In this document: in pieces, positions 25,401-37,105 of the stretch
Layout: the number at the start of each line of letters is the position of its first letter
Position numbering within the stretch: the first letter of the stretch is position 1
NCBI GenBank assembly: GCA_008973525.1
Contig: WACJ01000321.1
Span: 1 to 64,000 of the forward strand
Source of the DNA: Stenopsyche tienmushanensis
Taxonomy: Eukaryota > Arthropoda > Insecta > Trichoptera > Stenopsychidae
Reading direction: 5' to 3'
Length of the DNA: 64,000 nucleotides
Translations under genes and position numbers: made by a program
Notes under the pieces: generated by a model
Told to the model about the DNA's origin: nothing
What the model saw: only the letters and a program-made list of their open reading frames with translations
The model's database searches: none

Positions 25401-26430
25401 AATGTCTTAATATTCAATGTTAAGGTCGGACTAGGATATGATCTTCCAGCTGGACGGAGCTACATATGCGGAGGCTCTCTCATATCAAATGAATGGGTAT
25501 TAACAGCAGCTCATTGTATATATAACGTTTATAGGTAAAAACAAATATATTATTATTGCAAACATACAGTAATATTTTTAGATGATAATTAATAATACTT
25601 TTGTGCTTTTAGAATACAACCGACTGTCGTTAAAATGGGAATTGTAGATATAAAATCAGAAGAGACGCCAGAGATTTTCTACAATATTGCTGAAATTAAA
25701 GTGCATGAAAAATATAATCGTTCGATCAAATACAACGATATAGCGTTATTGAAGTAAGACTTTTGAATATACAAATTGTAATTTTTATACGCTTTGAAAT
25801 AAATAAAATATATTTTATATATTTATAGATTGGATCGTCCGGCTGTATTTTCATCAAGTCTTTATCCTGCTTGTTTAGACACGGACTTAAACGATCCAAC
25901 AAACAATGTAATTGTCACAGGATGGGGTGTCAACACCACTCAGAGTAAGTGTTATATCAAGCCAAATGTTATTATTTTAATTATTAATGCTTAAATTAAT
26001 TTAAAATATTCTTTCAGGGGTTATAAGTCCAGATATATTACAAAAAGCCACATTATCAATAGTACCTCTTTCGACTTGCAACACTACTTTTACTACAGCG
26101 ATTGATAAAAAGCGTTCACCTTATGGCGTTATAAGTACACAGTTGTGCGCTAAAGATTTAGTTAACAATGCAGACACTTGTCAAGTACGTTTTATGAAAT
26201 AATTTTCCTATGTTATATTAATAGTTTGTATGCAAGATAAAATTCTAAATATTACATATTGATTTTAGGGTGATTCTGGTGGACCTCTCCAAGTTAGGAT
26301 CAAACTTAATAGCATATACAAAATAATAGGATTAACATCATTCGGAAGAGCATGTGGTTCTTCAAATCCTGCAGTATATACCCGTGTATCTTCATACTTG
26401 GATTGGATTGAAAAACATGTATGGCCTTAG
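19465..26430 (+). CDS. CLIP-domain serine protease, persephone/Hayan-like, 10 exons
   Basis: Secreted zymogen of the insect haemolymph protease cascades (Toll, melanisation). Exons: 19465-19534, 24130-24199, 24541-24659, 24995-25090, 25233-25336, 25425-25534, 25613-25753, 25829-25944, 26018-26184, 26269-26430; all phases agree, giving 384 aa. Order: signal peptide of about 20 aa (TTTFVLLSLLTVGVFG); CLIP domain with six Cys (27, 37, 43, 61, 71, 72); linker; protease domain with His183 (TAAHC), Asp232 (NDIALL) and Ser334 (GDSGGP). Asp328, six before the Ser, predicts trypsin-like specificity. The activation site is VPH-ILGG, with His138 at P1 instead of Arg/Lys, as reported for Drosophila Persephone. 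An in-frame ATG at 19444 could be the start instead. Intron 1 is 4.6 kb and holds a family A repeat. A polyadenylation-like AATAAA lies near 26.64 kb. Confidence 0.92.
20440..21000 (-). repeat. Interspersed repeat family A, copy 3, in protease intron 1
   Basis: Reverse-complement copy of the 13.5 kb repeat, with the same ordered blocks (CTTTATTTTATTG, then GGGTAGGTCCAATGTTTGAG, then AGTAGAATGGTC). It lacks the 675-bp insert of copy 2. Its end at 20443-20512 also carries the short repeat seen at 11.94 kb. Confidence 0.65.
21430..21890. other. GC-richer island in protease intron 1, unclassified
   Basis: Base composition and CpG content are visibly higher than the flanks. Two minus-strand open frames of 72 codons occur (21437-21655, 21648-21866), without recognisable domains. 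It may be a transposon fragment or an unannotated exon; I cannot decide. Confidence 0.3.
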
Positions 26431-27440
26431 AGTCCATATGCAACATGATAATCATTTAAATACCAAAAAAGTGAAAACACAATTTTTAAATCTATTTGGA
26501 AACAAAATTAATTATTTTAAATTTCTAAATATATTTTTAAAATGTGTGCCTTTTAGTCATAAATTAACTTTGTTATAAATTAGTTTTAAAATATATGATA
26601 CTCAATTGATTTTGAATTCAATATAATATTTATTATAATAAATATATTTTATAGAGATGATTTTGTATTATTTAATATCTTAATATAATAATTTGCATTC
26701 ATAATATATCACGTACCTTTTTCAGTAATTCCGAGCGCACAGATACGTGTGTTTCATTATTTATAATTTATATACAAAAAATCACGTTAATCTTAATTTT
26801 CAGGCGTCATCATTGATATATTTCAATAAAACATTATTAAAATAATAAATATCGACTTGTTATGACAGATCAAAACTTGCACACAAAAAATCGTTTTTAA
26901 ATCAAGATAACAACTTAAAATTTGTACATACATACTTATTTTTTAATTAAAATATTTTTTTGTGCATCTTATGCATAAAAATATCAGGATAACTTGAAAA
27001 ACTTAAAAGTAATACTAAAGACCAAATTCCAAAATAATCGTGAAAAAACTTTAAAAAGCTTAAAATTTGTTTTGAAAACCATACATATTGACATTTTAAA
27101 TTAAAGTACTCAAATTATAGTATTATAAAAATATATGTATGTGTAATTATCAAATAATTATTGGTATAATTTATAAATCAATAAGCTGTTAATCGATCAA
27201 CCTGTTAATATTTAAAATCGGTTCAAGGTCGATCGTGTTAGTTCCAAAGATAATGTTGATTATTTTTCATGTATAAATATAAAAATAATGCGAAGAATTT
27301 ATTTTTATACCTTCATTTAAAATTTAAAAATGATTGTGGCTTCACTGAAAATTATCTGGCCATAAAAATACTTTTTTGAGCTATTTTATTTATTATGAAA
27401 CAATCTGTCAAATGTCACAGCTAGACGACGAATTTAGGTT
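26431..27440. other. Intergenic, nothing recognised
   Basis: Very AT-rich spacer between the protease and the crotonase gene. No ORF, repeat or RNA gene can be supported. The promoter of the downstream gene must lie near its right end. Confidence 0.5.
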
Positions 27441-28954
27441 ATGTTGCGCAAAAGCTTGAATTTTCTGAGTAGATGCATTCCTGTAAAAAATGCGGCTTTT
27501 ATTCATACAGGAGGTGCGTAATATAAGTTTTTTGAGTTATACTTTAGTCGATCTTGTTTATTAAAAGTAACTTTGTTGAATATTAACAGTAAGAATCTAA
27601 GTACAATTTTTTTTTATAAATTTATAGTTATAGGTAATATTGGTTGTTAATTAAATAATTTTGTTTAATAGTAAACAACAGTCTCATAATTTTACTTGAA
27701 AAATATACATATATGATTAATTTAATATATTAATTTTTGGCTCCCAGAACTATTGATAGAATGTAATGGACTGGTAAGATTAATAGGAATAAATTCACCA
27801 TCGAAGAAAAACAGTCTTAGCATTAGTATAATTCAACAATTGAAGCAAGCATTCAAAGATTTCGAAAATTCCAATGCCAAAGTTGCAGTTCTTCATGGAG
27901 AAAGAGGAAATTTTTGTTCAGGATTTGACATAGATGAAGTTGTGAATAAAAAATATGACCTTTTTGAGAAGGAAACTGTGAGTATTTTACAATATCTTAA
28001 TTATATCTTTTAAGCATTAGATTATTGCTATTGTTTATATATTTTTAGGAAGAATGGAGAGAAGGTCCATTATGCAAGAAACCAGTTGTATGTGCTGTTG
28101 ATGGATACGCAGTTGCTGAAGGATTTGAATTAGCATTGGCTTGTGATTTACGAGTAATAGAAATTACTGCAGTTGTTGGATTTTTTGGAAGACGTTATGG
28201 TATTTTGAAAAGAAGTTACATTTTATGTATGGAACATCAATTTTAGTCATACATATGAGTGTTGTGATGCTAAAATATTATATTTAAGGCATGCCAATGG
28301 CACTTGGAGGAGCTGAGAGGCTAGCTAGTCTCATAGGACAATCTAGGGCATTAGATTTAGTCATTACAGGACGCCCCATTACAGGAACAGCAGCAAGTGA
28401 ATTTGGATTGGCGTCCAGATTAGTAGCCACAGGTGCAGGTAATATATAAAATTTTCAATATATTAAAAACAAAATTATAATATGATGTCTGAAAAATTAT
28501 AAATGAGTTTAAGTCATATTTAAATTTATTTGCTTTTGTACTTTTTCTCCATTAGCAATCGGACAGGCTATGAGCTTAGCGGCATCAATTGCAAAATTTC
28601 CACCTCATGCAATAGAATACGACCGGTTTAATACCATGAAAACCAGCTGGAATAACTTTGCAGTACGAAATGGATATGATGAAAAGTACATTGATAATTT
28701 GAAAAATTCAGCACTCAAAGATGGAGAATTATATTTACCAAAGTTTATTCAAGGTTTTTTTTATCTTAAAAATATAATTATTTCAATTATGAAAATAATA
28801 CAGTCAACACTTATTTTAATGAAATACCATTGTAGGAATAGGACGACATGGAAACACTAAAAATATTGTAGTCAAGAAATTGAAAAGCTGGGAATATGAT
28901 AACGATATAGATGTTCAAATCGAAGACAGAAAAAATGAAGACAAAGTTTCTTGA
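27441..28954 (+). CDS. Mitochondrial crotonase / enoyl-CoA hydratase-like protein, 6 exons
   Basis: Exons: 27441-27513, 27748-27977, 28049-28199, 28289-28438, 28556-28753, 28836-28954; GT-AG, phases consistent, 306 aa. Exon 1 encodes a basic, Ser-rich leader (MLRKSLNFLSRCIPVKNAAF) typical of a mitochondrial presequence. The crotonase fold is clear from VAVLHGERGNFCSGFDIDEV (CoA and oxyanion loop), KPVVCAVDGYAVAEGFELAL (second oxyanion loop) and ERLASLIGQSRALDLVITGR. Crotonases act on acyl-CoA thioesters by hydration, isomerisation or hydrolysis. Where classical hydratases read Phe-Gly-x-Pro-Glu, this protein reads FFGRRYGMP. A catalytic Glu is not obvious there, so the exact reaction is open. 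Bacterial crotonase-family proteins with an F-x-R-R-W/Y-G-x-P motif are the nearest pattern I recognise. Confidence 0.88.
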
Positions 28955-29487
28955 AAGATTTAGAAAAAGTGATGTTACTTAAATCGGTGAATACAGGTTG
29001 AATTGCTGAGATTCAAAATGTATTTATTCAATAATCTAAACTAGATTCGTACGATTTATGAATTTTTGACTTAAAATGAGACAATCAATGTACAATTACA
29101 ATATCAAAATAAATAAATAATTGCTCAAATAAACTGATTAAATTTTTTTTTCTAAACATTTTTTTAAATATATATATATGTACAAGCAATCAGTGATGGG
29201 ATTCAATTTTTTTATTTCGTAAATTTTATACAAATACTTTCAAATTACCTCAAAGATGTAATAGGCAACTTTTAAATTTGTATAATTTAACCAGTATTTT
29301 AATTCTGATCTGATCTGATTCTTATTATAAAAAGTTTTCCCGAAAAAGATAATGTTTTAAAATTATTAGTCAATGTTACAGAAATTCTCAAACATTATAA
29401 AAAATAATTTATCGTTCCGTAGAATTTAAAAGTTAAATATTTTATTTATGGCAACATCGTTGGGATAAGCGGTTTGACGGCGCGCCA
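28955..29487. other. Intergenic spacer
   Basis: AT-rich 3' flank of the crotonase gene with AATAAATAAAT near 29110, a likely polyadenylation region, followed by the NEMP promoter. Nothing else recognised. Confidence 0.4.
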
Positions 29488-32400
29488 ATGTTAAGTTCAA
29501 AGGTGTCCCTTTGTATGATGACAAATGGCTTGTTTTTGGCGGTATTGGTCTTGTTGGTGGCATCTACTTATGCCCAAACACCATACAATGGTATGTAAAA
29601 TATTATACTTCCATTTTTTCCCTTTCCGCTTTATCTTTTACAATTTTAATAATATAACCTCAAACTATACACATATCACAGTTTTCTGAGATAACATTCA
29701 CTTAGAACTAAGGTATTCATAGAGTTTGCTTTAATTTTGTTAGTATGTTGTTTTTGTATTTGTATTTAACGCATTGGACTTCCAATAAATAAATTATAAA
29801 AGAAATGATTTGTTTTGAATTTGCATTGATATTTTGTTGTAGAAAACTGACAGTTCACATCATATATCTCAAAAACATTAAATAAACCCTATGTTATTTT
29901 ATTTTATCTTTTTACTTATAGCTTTATAATATTTTTTCTTTGAAGAATTATGAGGAAAAAACTGCAGTGGTATCCAAAAATTCCTTATTTTATTAATTCA
30001 TTTGAAAGTGTTGTATTTGAAACATTTTTGGTCTCAAAAAGCCCTAAATGAAAGTCATAGTTTACAATCAGTGTTTCTATTTTAAGACTAACGATTCATT
30101 TCAATAATCAGGAATCAACGGGTCTCTTTTTATAACAATTTAGAATAATGATGCACACACGCATACATATTGTATGTTAATGAGAATGTCAAATGGAAAC
30201 ACAAAAATGCAGTTTTTTATATCCTCCAAATTTATTTCTGTTTGATTGAGTTCTGGACGAGTTTGATTGTTAACAAATATTGATACATAGTCATATGAAT
30301 TGATCCAAGTCTCGCAGATATTCCATCTATGGAAAGACCTAGATTTGTCTCCACCGAATCTCGTAGAACATCGTTATTGAATATTTTAAGCCTCCCACGA
30401 TATGATTCATCCAGCAATGAAAAATTGCCCGATGGAAGTCTGGCAAACCATTTTCTGCATGTTCGTTCAGCAACACGATAGTCTCTGTACACACCACAAA
30501 TTATTTCACGGTCACTAGAGGCAGATTCACCTTTTATAAAAAACAATGAGAGTAAATATTGTATATGAGTTTGATTTGTTTCCAAAAAATGTACACGTCC
30601 AGATGATAAAACTGGCCGGAATAAACTGAACAATGACTGTTTCAAAAAAACGTTACAAAACATGCATCCTTTATTTATTTATTGAGTTTTTGCAATTTTA
30701 AAACATTCTATGACCACAAGAAAAGTACATTTTTTCCAATATTGACATTCTTCAACACTTTCAATCCAAAGTGCTGCATACTATAGGCAATGCTCCATAG
30801 TACGTGATAAACGACAGGATACACAAAGAATTAAACACACCAACAGTGAAGCAGGAGATTGAAAACTATAGCCAGAAGTAAAAACAAAGATTGAACACAC
30901 ACCCCAACTGCCTTGTTGAAGAGCTCAGCTAAGCCTCTGGGACGCGTAGGCTGAAAAGATGTATGGTTCATGACCTGGACAGAAGATTCGAATGAATGAA
31001 CATGAGATCCTCATTAATGAATGGGGACCTACACGAGCCAGCAATGCTATAAGACAAACTAAATATTCCTCAACGGATAGATTTAAAAAAAAAAAAAATT
31101 AAAAATTGATTCAAGTCAAATCATAATTTTCTAATGACATCAATGTATTCCTTAAGTTTCTTTGGAATACATTCCGTCTTCAACCAAACGACAGCCACTG
31201 GGCAGCAGCAGTAGTCTTAGTTTAGCTTAAGTTTGTTAGAGTTAAGTATACGAGTTTGTAACCACACTGATTTGGCCTTATCTGATCAATCGTGTTAGTT
31301 ATTATTTTATAAATATATTAATACTTGCTTTTATTCGCGGAATAACAGTAAATTTGTAATAGACTGATGCGACTGAATATTTATACTATGTAAAACCATG
31401 CAAATTCAAGTAAGCTAATTAAACATGTTGTGTATGTATGATCTTTATAGTTCATTGGATGGAAGGTGGAAGCTACATAGAAAAATCTTTATCTTCACAA
31501 CCATTAAATATTTATTGTTACAATGGAAAATCAAAATCGTTTATATATCCTTGGCAATCAATTCTGGTATGTACGCTTTTATATTTATTTTTAAAATGGA
31601 TTTCATCGATATTGATTTTATAACAATATGTTTTCAGCTACGTCTTGATATTAAAACGGACAGTTTTAATTTATACGAAGGTCCTTCTCCGAATATTGTT
31701 TGGAATTTATACAAAACAGATTCCTTAAAATGGACGCCTTCATTTTTTTCATCGCAGAAATCTCGAATTGTTTCTCTATGCTCATATAATACGACATGTG
31801 TTGCCGTCAGCACGGATGAGAGCTACATAATACATTTGGACATTCAAAGTAAGATTATTAAAATATAACGTGCATTATTGTATATAATTTAAAAGCAATC
31901 AAATTTTTAATTTGTCACATGTTGCAGAATTTGACTATGTAAAAGTTAGCTTATCTGCCATTGGAGTAATTTTATTTCTATATTCTAAATCGTTAAGCGG
32001 AAATAGTCTTTTCTTTTATGCCATTGGAGTAACAACTGGAGTGTGCGCATCATTTATGGTAGTTGTTTATTTTATCAGCAAAATGCTACCAGGGGTAAGT
32101 AGCATTGAAATTTTCTAAATAAATAGATGACTTAAAAACTCATTTTTATGGATTTAATATTTTTTTTAGAAGCCAATAGTGTACAGTTCAATGGTCGGTG
32201 GATGGGCAGTCGGACTATATTTTTTCAGATTCATATGGTCAAATTTTCAACCTCTATTGATCTCATACAAGGACTACATTATCTGGTATACCGTCATTAT
32301 GGCGTTCATAAGCTTCATTGTTTGTTATAAAATAGGGCCACCAAAAGATGAAAGAAATAAGAATATAATATCATGGACGCTCCAGGTAAATTTAAATTGT

Positions 32401-33954
32401 ATAAGTATTCACGCAAGAATTTATATATTTATGATATAGAATTGAATTTCGTAATTTATAGGGAGTCGGTCTGATTTTCATGTACTTCAGTATTAATCTA
32501 ATTGAAATGATGGCTGGAATTTCTGTCATTTTGTTGATAATAAAATATACTCCACGAAAATGGATCGCTGCTATAAGTTTATACTGGTGAGTATTCATTT
32601 AAACTTATTTGTATACTATAAATTTATTAATCATCGGTCTTCTTTGATTTATGGGGTCGCGCATTATCATTTTGCTAATGAATTTGGCAACGGTTGACTA
32701 CACCTGACCTTTTCGTGCTCAATGCAACTTTTAAACTTTCTAATTGTGAACAATAAATCTCCCTCGTTATGGTTTGACCATATGGAAGGGACTTCATGGT
32801 AGATTATCCCTTTGGAGTCTCACTATACATTTAAAAGAGATTTTTTACTGTTAGATCTGGGCGAGGGGTTGGTTTCTTTGAATGCCGCTGTCTTTTGCAT
32901 TTTTGATTTGAGTACAACACCCACTTTTCATCTCCAGTCACAAGATAGTGTAAAAACGGTTGTTTCTTCTCTTTATCGATTAAATCATGACACATACTCG
33001 CGCCTTAATCTCATCAGTAATGTCATGTGTTATCCCACACCCCCTGTTTTATGTCTTTCCTGTTTGATTCAACATTTAAATTGTTTAAAAAATCTTAGAA
33101 TTTTTATTAACACATTTAATAGAGGATCAGTTTAATCAAAGCTTTCATTTGTAGCGGGCAAGTAAAACATTTTACACAAGAATTTGAGGAATAGCCGGGG
33201 GAACCGCCTCTAACCCGGGCTGTATATTGGACCCGTTGAACTTTGCATGTGCAAGCGTAAAACCGAAATTAATAGCTAGTTTCAGATTTGTCTTTGTCTT
33301 TCATATCAGATATACCACTAGCAAAATATACCTTTTTCAACGCAAAATGGTTACATCTAATCTCAGCACCATTGCTCAATCTCATCGACCATCGAAAAAA
33401 TAATATATGTGTAGTCATTTTATGATTTTAAACCAAAATGTGTTTACCTTATGCTTTTTTTTTATAAAATTATGAGTGTGAATTTATTTCTTTTTATTTG
33501 CAGGAAATCCAAATTCCCTCCTAAGCGTGTACTTTTGACTGAAGAACAATTTTACGAAGAAGGATTAAGGGAAACGGCTAAGGCTTTAGAAGACTTGAGG
33601 GGCTATTGTTCTAGCCCAGAATGCAATCAATGGGAACTGATGTTAAAATTGAAAGATCCCTCGAGGTAATGTATTCAAGCATACAACAATTATCATTTAA
33701 TCATTTTAATCGTATTAAATAAAGGGCTATTTTTTTATAGGTTTGCCAAATTTATGAGCGGTGATCAAACTCACGTCACAGATGTAGAGTTTGAAAAATA
33801 TGGGAGTAACGATTTTGTCATACGTCGACCGAATGCCAATAAACGCAAGCTTCCCACTGATGTTAGTTCAACTCTCAAAGAAGATAACTTTACTAGCGAC
33901 GATTCGTCGAGTGATTCAGAAGATGACGAATTAATACGTCAAGTGGCATTTTGA
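29488..33954 (+). CDS. NEMP1: Nuclear envelope integral membrane protein (NEMP family), 8 exons
   Basis: NEMP proteins sit in the inner nuclear membrane, stiffen the envelope and are needed for fertility in animals. Exons: 29488-29590, 31451-31566, 31638-31848, 31928-32094, 32170-32385, 32462-32586, 33504-33665, 33741-33954; all phases agree, 437 aa. Order: signal peptide (NGLFLAVLVLLVASTYA); luminal domain with conserved Cys; five hydrophobic segments in exons 4-6 (including VSLSAIGVILFLYS, VYSSMVGGWAVGLYFF and IIWYTVIMAFISFIVCY); then a nucleoplasmic tail with EEQFYEEGLRETAKALEDL, a paired-Cys motif, RFAKFMSG and an acidic end (DDSSSDSEDDELI). An ATG at 29515 would also preserve a signal peptide. 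Introns 1 and 6 each hold a mariner fragment. Assignment within the family (NEMP1 versus NEMP2) is not resolved. Confidence 0.9.
30232..30663 (-). mobile_element. Mariner transposase N-terminal fragment in NEMP intron 1
   Basis: The minus-strand frame encodes FIKGESASSDREIICGVYRD, then VAERTCRKWFARLPSGNFSL and LDESYRGR. This is the conserved N-terminal helix-turn-helix block of mariner transposases (AERTCRKWFxRFxxGDFSLxDExRxGR). The frame is open for 143 codons but lacks the catalytic domain. Confidence 0.85.
32640..33015 (-). mobile_element. Mariner transposase central fragment in NEMP intron 6
   Basis: The minus strand shows a degraded Phe-Leu-His-x-Leu-Val-Thr-Gly-Asp-Glu-Lys-Trp block (first catalytic Asp, near 32950). 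It continues toward a D-x-K-G-I-I-Y-H-E block near 32790. Several stops interrupt it. Confidence 0.65.
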
Positions 33955-34675
33955 ACCATTGAATGTGTAAAATGATTTGTTTTACTCTGGGGTGATTTTA
34001 TTTTTAATGTTTGACATGATCATATTTATTTTTAATAATATAAGTATTTATAAATGCTTTTGTCAAATGTATGATAATTTTTTAACCAATTTCCTTTTTA
34101 ATTTTTTAACCAAGTTTTCCTTAGTATGAGCCCACCAGTGGCATGTGGTCCATGGATACTGTGAATGCAGCGCACTTCCTAAAAATTGCACTGAAAATAT
34201 TTTTATGCCGTATCATGTTTATATTTGAAAAGCATTTTTGCGAAAACAAGTGACGAATACAACGAAAATTTATTGGTCACTGGAGCATATCTTTTGCAGA
34301 TTTTTACGAAAGACGTGTAAAATGATTAAGTTTGGTGTTCAATCGCCTAGTTTAAAAATAATCTATAATTAAGGCATAATGAATTATTAATATTTGGAAA
34401 TAATCTCAAAATGTTGTGATAGTAGGAACTAAAAGTAATAAATAAAAAAATAGAAATTCACTAAATTCTATAATTATTTATAACCCAAAATTTTATTTAG
34501 TGATACCACAATGATACGAATGATGAATATTTTAAGATATTGAAAATATGTATGATTGTATATTATAAATGATTGAGTCTAGTATACCCATCCCTCGCTT
34601 AACACAGTTGCATAATTTTGCATTGTGGCCGTACACTAACTACGTATTTTAAAGAATAACGGTTAATTACAATCA
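33955..34675. other. Intergenic, nothing recognised
   Basis: AT-rich 3' flank of the NEMP gene with no supported feature. Confidence 0.4.
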
Positions 34676-35030
34676 TCATCATCATCATAGTGCAGTCACA
34701 AACAGTCCACTGCAGAACTATGGGCCTGTTCAATATCCATTCACAGGAAGGGGTTACATCCATCATGTCTGTATCATACATTCACCTCCTCATTCGCTCG
34801 ATATTGAAGGTAGCATTACCACCGAGTTACATTTCGAATGCTCACCCAGCGGGTATCCTGAATGAACGTATTGACGAACGCTTTCGCGACCATCTCAATA
34901 AGGAGTATGGGAGGTTTGTAAAGACTAAGTATTTTTTTTTGAAGACATTGGAAAACTGCTCTAGATGACCTTTGTAATTCTACTGGAAAGGGCTTTCTGG
35001 AGTGCAAAGAGTCCAGTCCCTCCAATAATG
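34676..35030 (-). repeat. RTE-type retrotransposon 3' tail
   Basis: On the minus strand, GCAGTGGACTGTTTGTGACTG leads into a (ATG)n tract, the layout of RTE-clade non-LTR retrotransposon 3' ends in insects. The same segment occurs at 61100-61290. No coding part is preserved here. Confidence 0.55.
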
Positions 35031-35039
35031 GGTAGGATG

Positions 35040-35195
35040 TCCATACCTGTACATAGCCCTGTACATATTAGACTATGCCTATGCTATTTCTGCAAGTGTA
35101 AACAATAAGCTGACAAAGTTTTATCGCAATCGGATGAAATGTATGGCAGGGCATTACATACGAACAAACAAAGATTCATTTTTATATATAAGATA
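35040..35195 (-). repeat. Helitron-like 5' end fragment
   Basis: The last ~110 bp resemble the 5' terminus of the Helitron at 42-45 kb. They share a plus-strand AGTTTTATC-x2-AATC-CGATGAA block followed by CTTATTTTTATATAT-type sequence ending in AGAT. Interpreted as a truncated relative, abutting the RTE tail. Confidence 0.45.
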
Positions 35196-35199
35196 ATTG

Positions 35200-36390
35200 T
35201 ACATATTATATTATAATTATATCGCTGAATGATAATTTTCGTTATGACTTAAAATAGCTTTCTTCTTCGGAAGAAATAGTATTCGCAGTGTCAATGTCAT
35301 CATTGTTTTGTGTAGATTTTGTCTTTCTGACAATCTAATTCTTAATTAGTAAAGTTGTCGCCCTTACATATATGTATTATATATATAAAATTATATTATA
35401 AAATTTTAAACAATAGAGAGTTATATAGAAAAGATTTGTACTCAATTTGAAGTAAATTAGTCGATCAGAACTTGAGATATTATTTCAAAATTCTAGACTA
35501 GAATAACTTAAAGGTGTGGTTGTAATTCATGCGATAGCAGATGCGACATGATTTAAATATTCCAAACAGTCCAAATTTCGGTCATTGATGATGATTTAGT
35601 TTCCATTTTATCCAAAATATCTCGATATATAATCTTTATGGAATAAAAATTAATGCTTTAAAAAAACCGCATAACTTCGAAATCGCACAAAAAGAAGTTT
35701 GAATATATTGTTTTTATTTATATGATTTTTTTATATACTTTTTAATGTGATTTTTGGTACATGCGCATGTGTCGCCAAACGACGATATATAGTCGTCTAT
35801 ATCTAAAGCAGGAGCTCTTCGAAATTCGATGACGGCTTCTCGATCGAGCAGATGAAATTGGAACAATGAGATTATCGTTCATTGCTAATTTACAGATAAG
35901 ACGATTGAATTTCACAAGAGCTCCTGTTGGCGAATGGTTATTTTTATCTCGCATGGCATCTTTAGAAAATAAACAACGATCCCATTTCAAATTCTCATAT
36001 TGCAATTCGTTCGGCGCTATCGAAATTAACCAATACGCGTCTTAATATTTTGTGAATTTATTGAAAAGCGAGAATACGATAGTCTAATGTTAATTACAAA
36101 GTTCTAAAAACGAATTCGGAATTTGAATGATTTGCATATTAAGAAGGTTTCTGGGATGGTTGCACTTCGACGATCGAGGCTTTGTATTCGAATAGAAAGC
36201 CATTATCATCAAGCGGATGATGATGATGACGACGAAGATGTGGATCGTATGTTAGTTGTTTGTTTTGAATTGGAAGACGCTATAATTCAAAATGGCGCGT
36301 TTGCCGACGCGATCGTCGTCTTTCGATTCGCATGAAAAAAAAAACGATTTTTAATACGAATTACATTTATTTATATAAAAGGTCATACAA
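35200..36390. other. Spacer downstream of the Nanos-like gene
   Basis: Left part AT-rich with nothing recognised. From about 35740 to 36340 GC content rises and short open frames appear on both strands, without a recognisable domain. It could include unannotated exons or transcribed 3' flank of the minus-strand Nanos-like gene. Confidence 0.3.
36364..36372 (-). terminator. Probable polyadenylation signal of the Nanos-like gene
   Basis: AATAAA on the minus strand about 25 bp past the stop at 36396. If used, the 3' UTR would be very short. Confidence 0.35.
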
Positions 36391-36395
36391 AATGT

Positions 36396-36844
36396 TCAAT
36401 GACGCGGTTTTCCGTTGCTCATGTAGTACCCGGGTGTCTTCGTGATGGAGTAGGTATCTGCAGAAGGCGAAAAGGGGCATTAGTCGTGTGAAAAGCGCGG
36501 GCGGGAAGAAGGTTGCGAATTAATTTGGCTTACTTATATTTAACGGACAGTGGGAGTCCGTGTGGGCCTGGTGGCCCGTAGCCCCGCAGAAGCGACATCT
36601 GTAGGCGAAGAGCACGGGGCACACGACCCTGCCCTGCTTGTCTTTCAGCGGATGCCTCGACCATATCTCGAAAGGCTCCCCATTGCGCTTGCACAACCCG
36701 CACTGCAAACATATCATAACGATAATCAAATTCAATTAAAAAAAATAATCAAATACTTCGAGAGTGCAAATTCCTCACCGTCATTGATTTTCGTCTTGAA
36801 GATATTTTTTCTGCACCTCCTGAATTTATTCCCGAGTCGCCCAT
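36396..36844 (-). CDS. nanos: Compact Nanos-type zinc-finger protein, 3 exons
   Basis: Nanos proteins bind target mRNAs with Pumilio and recruit deadenylation machinery to silence translation in germ cells. Exons, minus strand: 36844-36779, 36702-36534, 36457-36396; phases agree, 98 aa. Both CCHC fingers of the family are complete: C23-x2-C26-x12-H39-x10-C50 and C58-x2-C61-x7-H69-x4-C74. The core GEPFEIW, GRVVCPVL, CGATGHQAHT and CPLN is a close match. Only 22 residues precede the fingers and about 20 follow, whereas insect Nanos proteins are usually far longer. The ATG context GAAATGG is good. A stop lies 33 codons upstream in that frame, and TATAAAA sits about 100 bp upstream, which supports a genuine short first exon. 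Additional or alternative 5' exons cannot be excluded. I saw no recognisable NOT1-binding motif in the N-terminus. Confidence 0.85.
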
Positions 36845-36945
36845 TTCGACAAACGCTCCTCCTGAGACGGCGGCTAACGCGGCAATGGCGATCGCAATTG
36901 CTACCGAAGACGAGCAGGGTCGGCCCGATTTTCAAATACAACCGT

Positions 36946-36952
36946 TTTTATA
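36946..36952 (-). promoter_or_regulatory. Candidate TATA box of the Nanos-like gene
   Basis: TATAAAA on the minus strand about 100 bp before the ATG. It would place the transcription start near 36918 with a 5' UTR of about 75 nt free of other ATGs. Confidence 0.35.
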
Positions 36953-37105
36953 TTTAAAAAAAAAATAATACTAATAATTTCGAACCGAGGACGAGAACGA
37001 GGACACGCTCAGATCGTGGTCCTCGCGAGGACAGCCTCAGCAACTTGTAAGCAAAGATATACGAACAAAATTGGCAAAGGGCATGCATTTTCCTCATCTA
37101 TTAGG

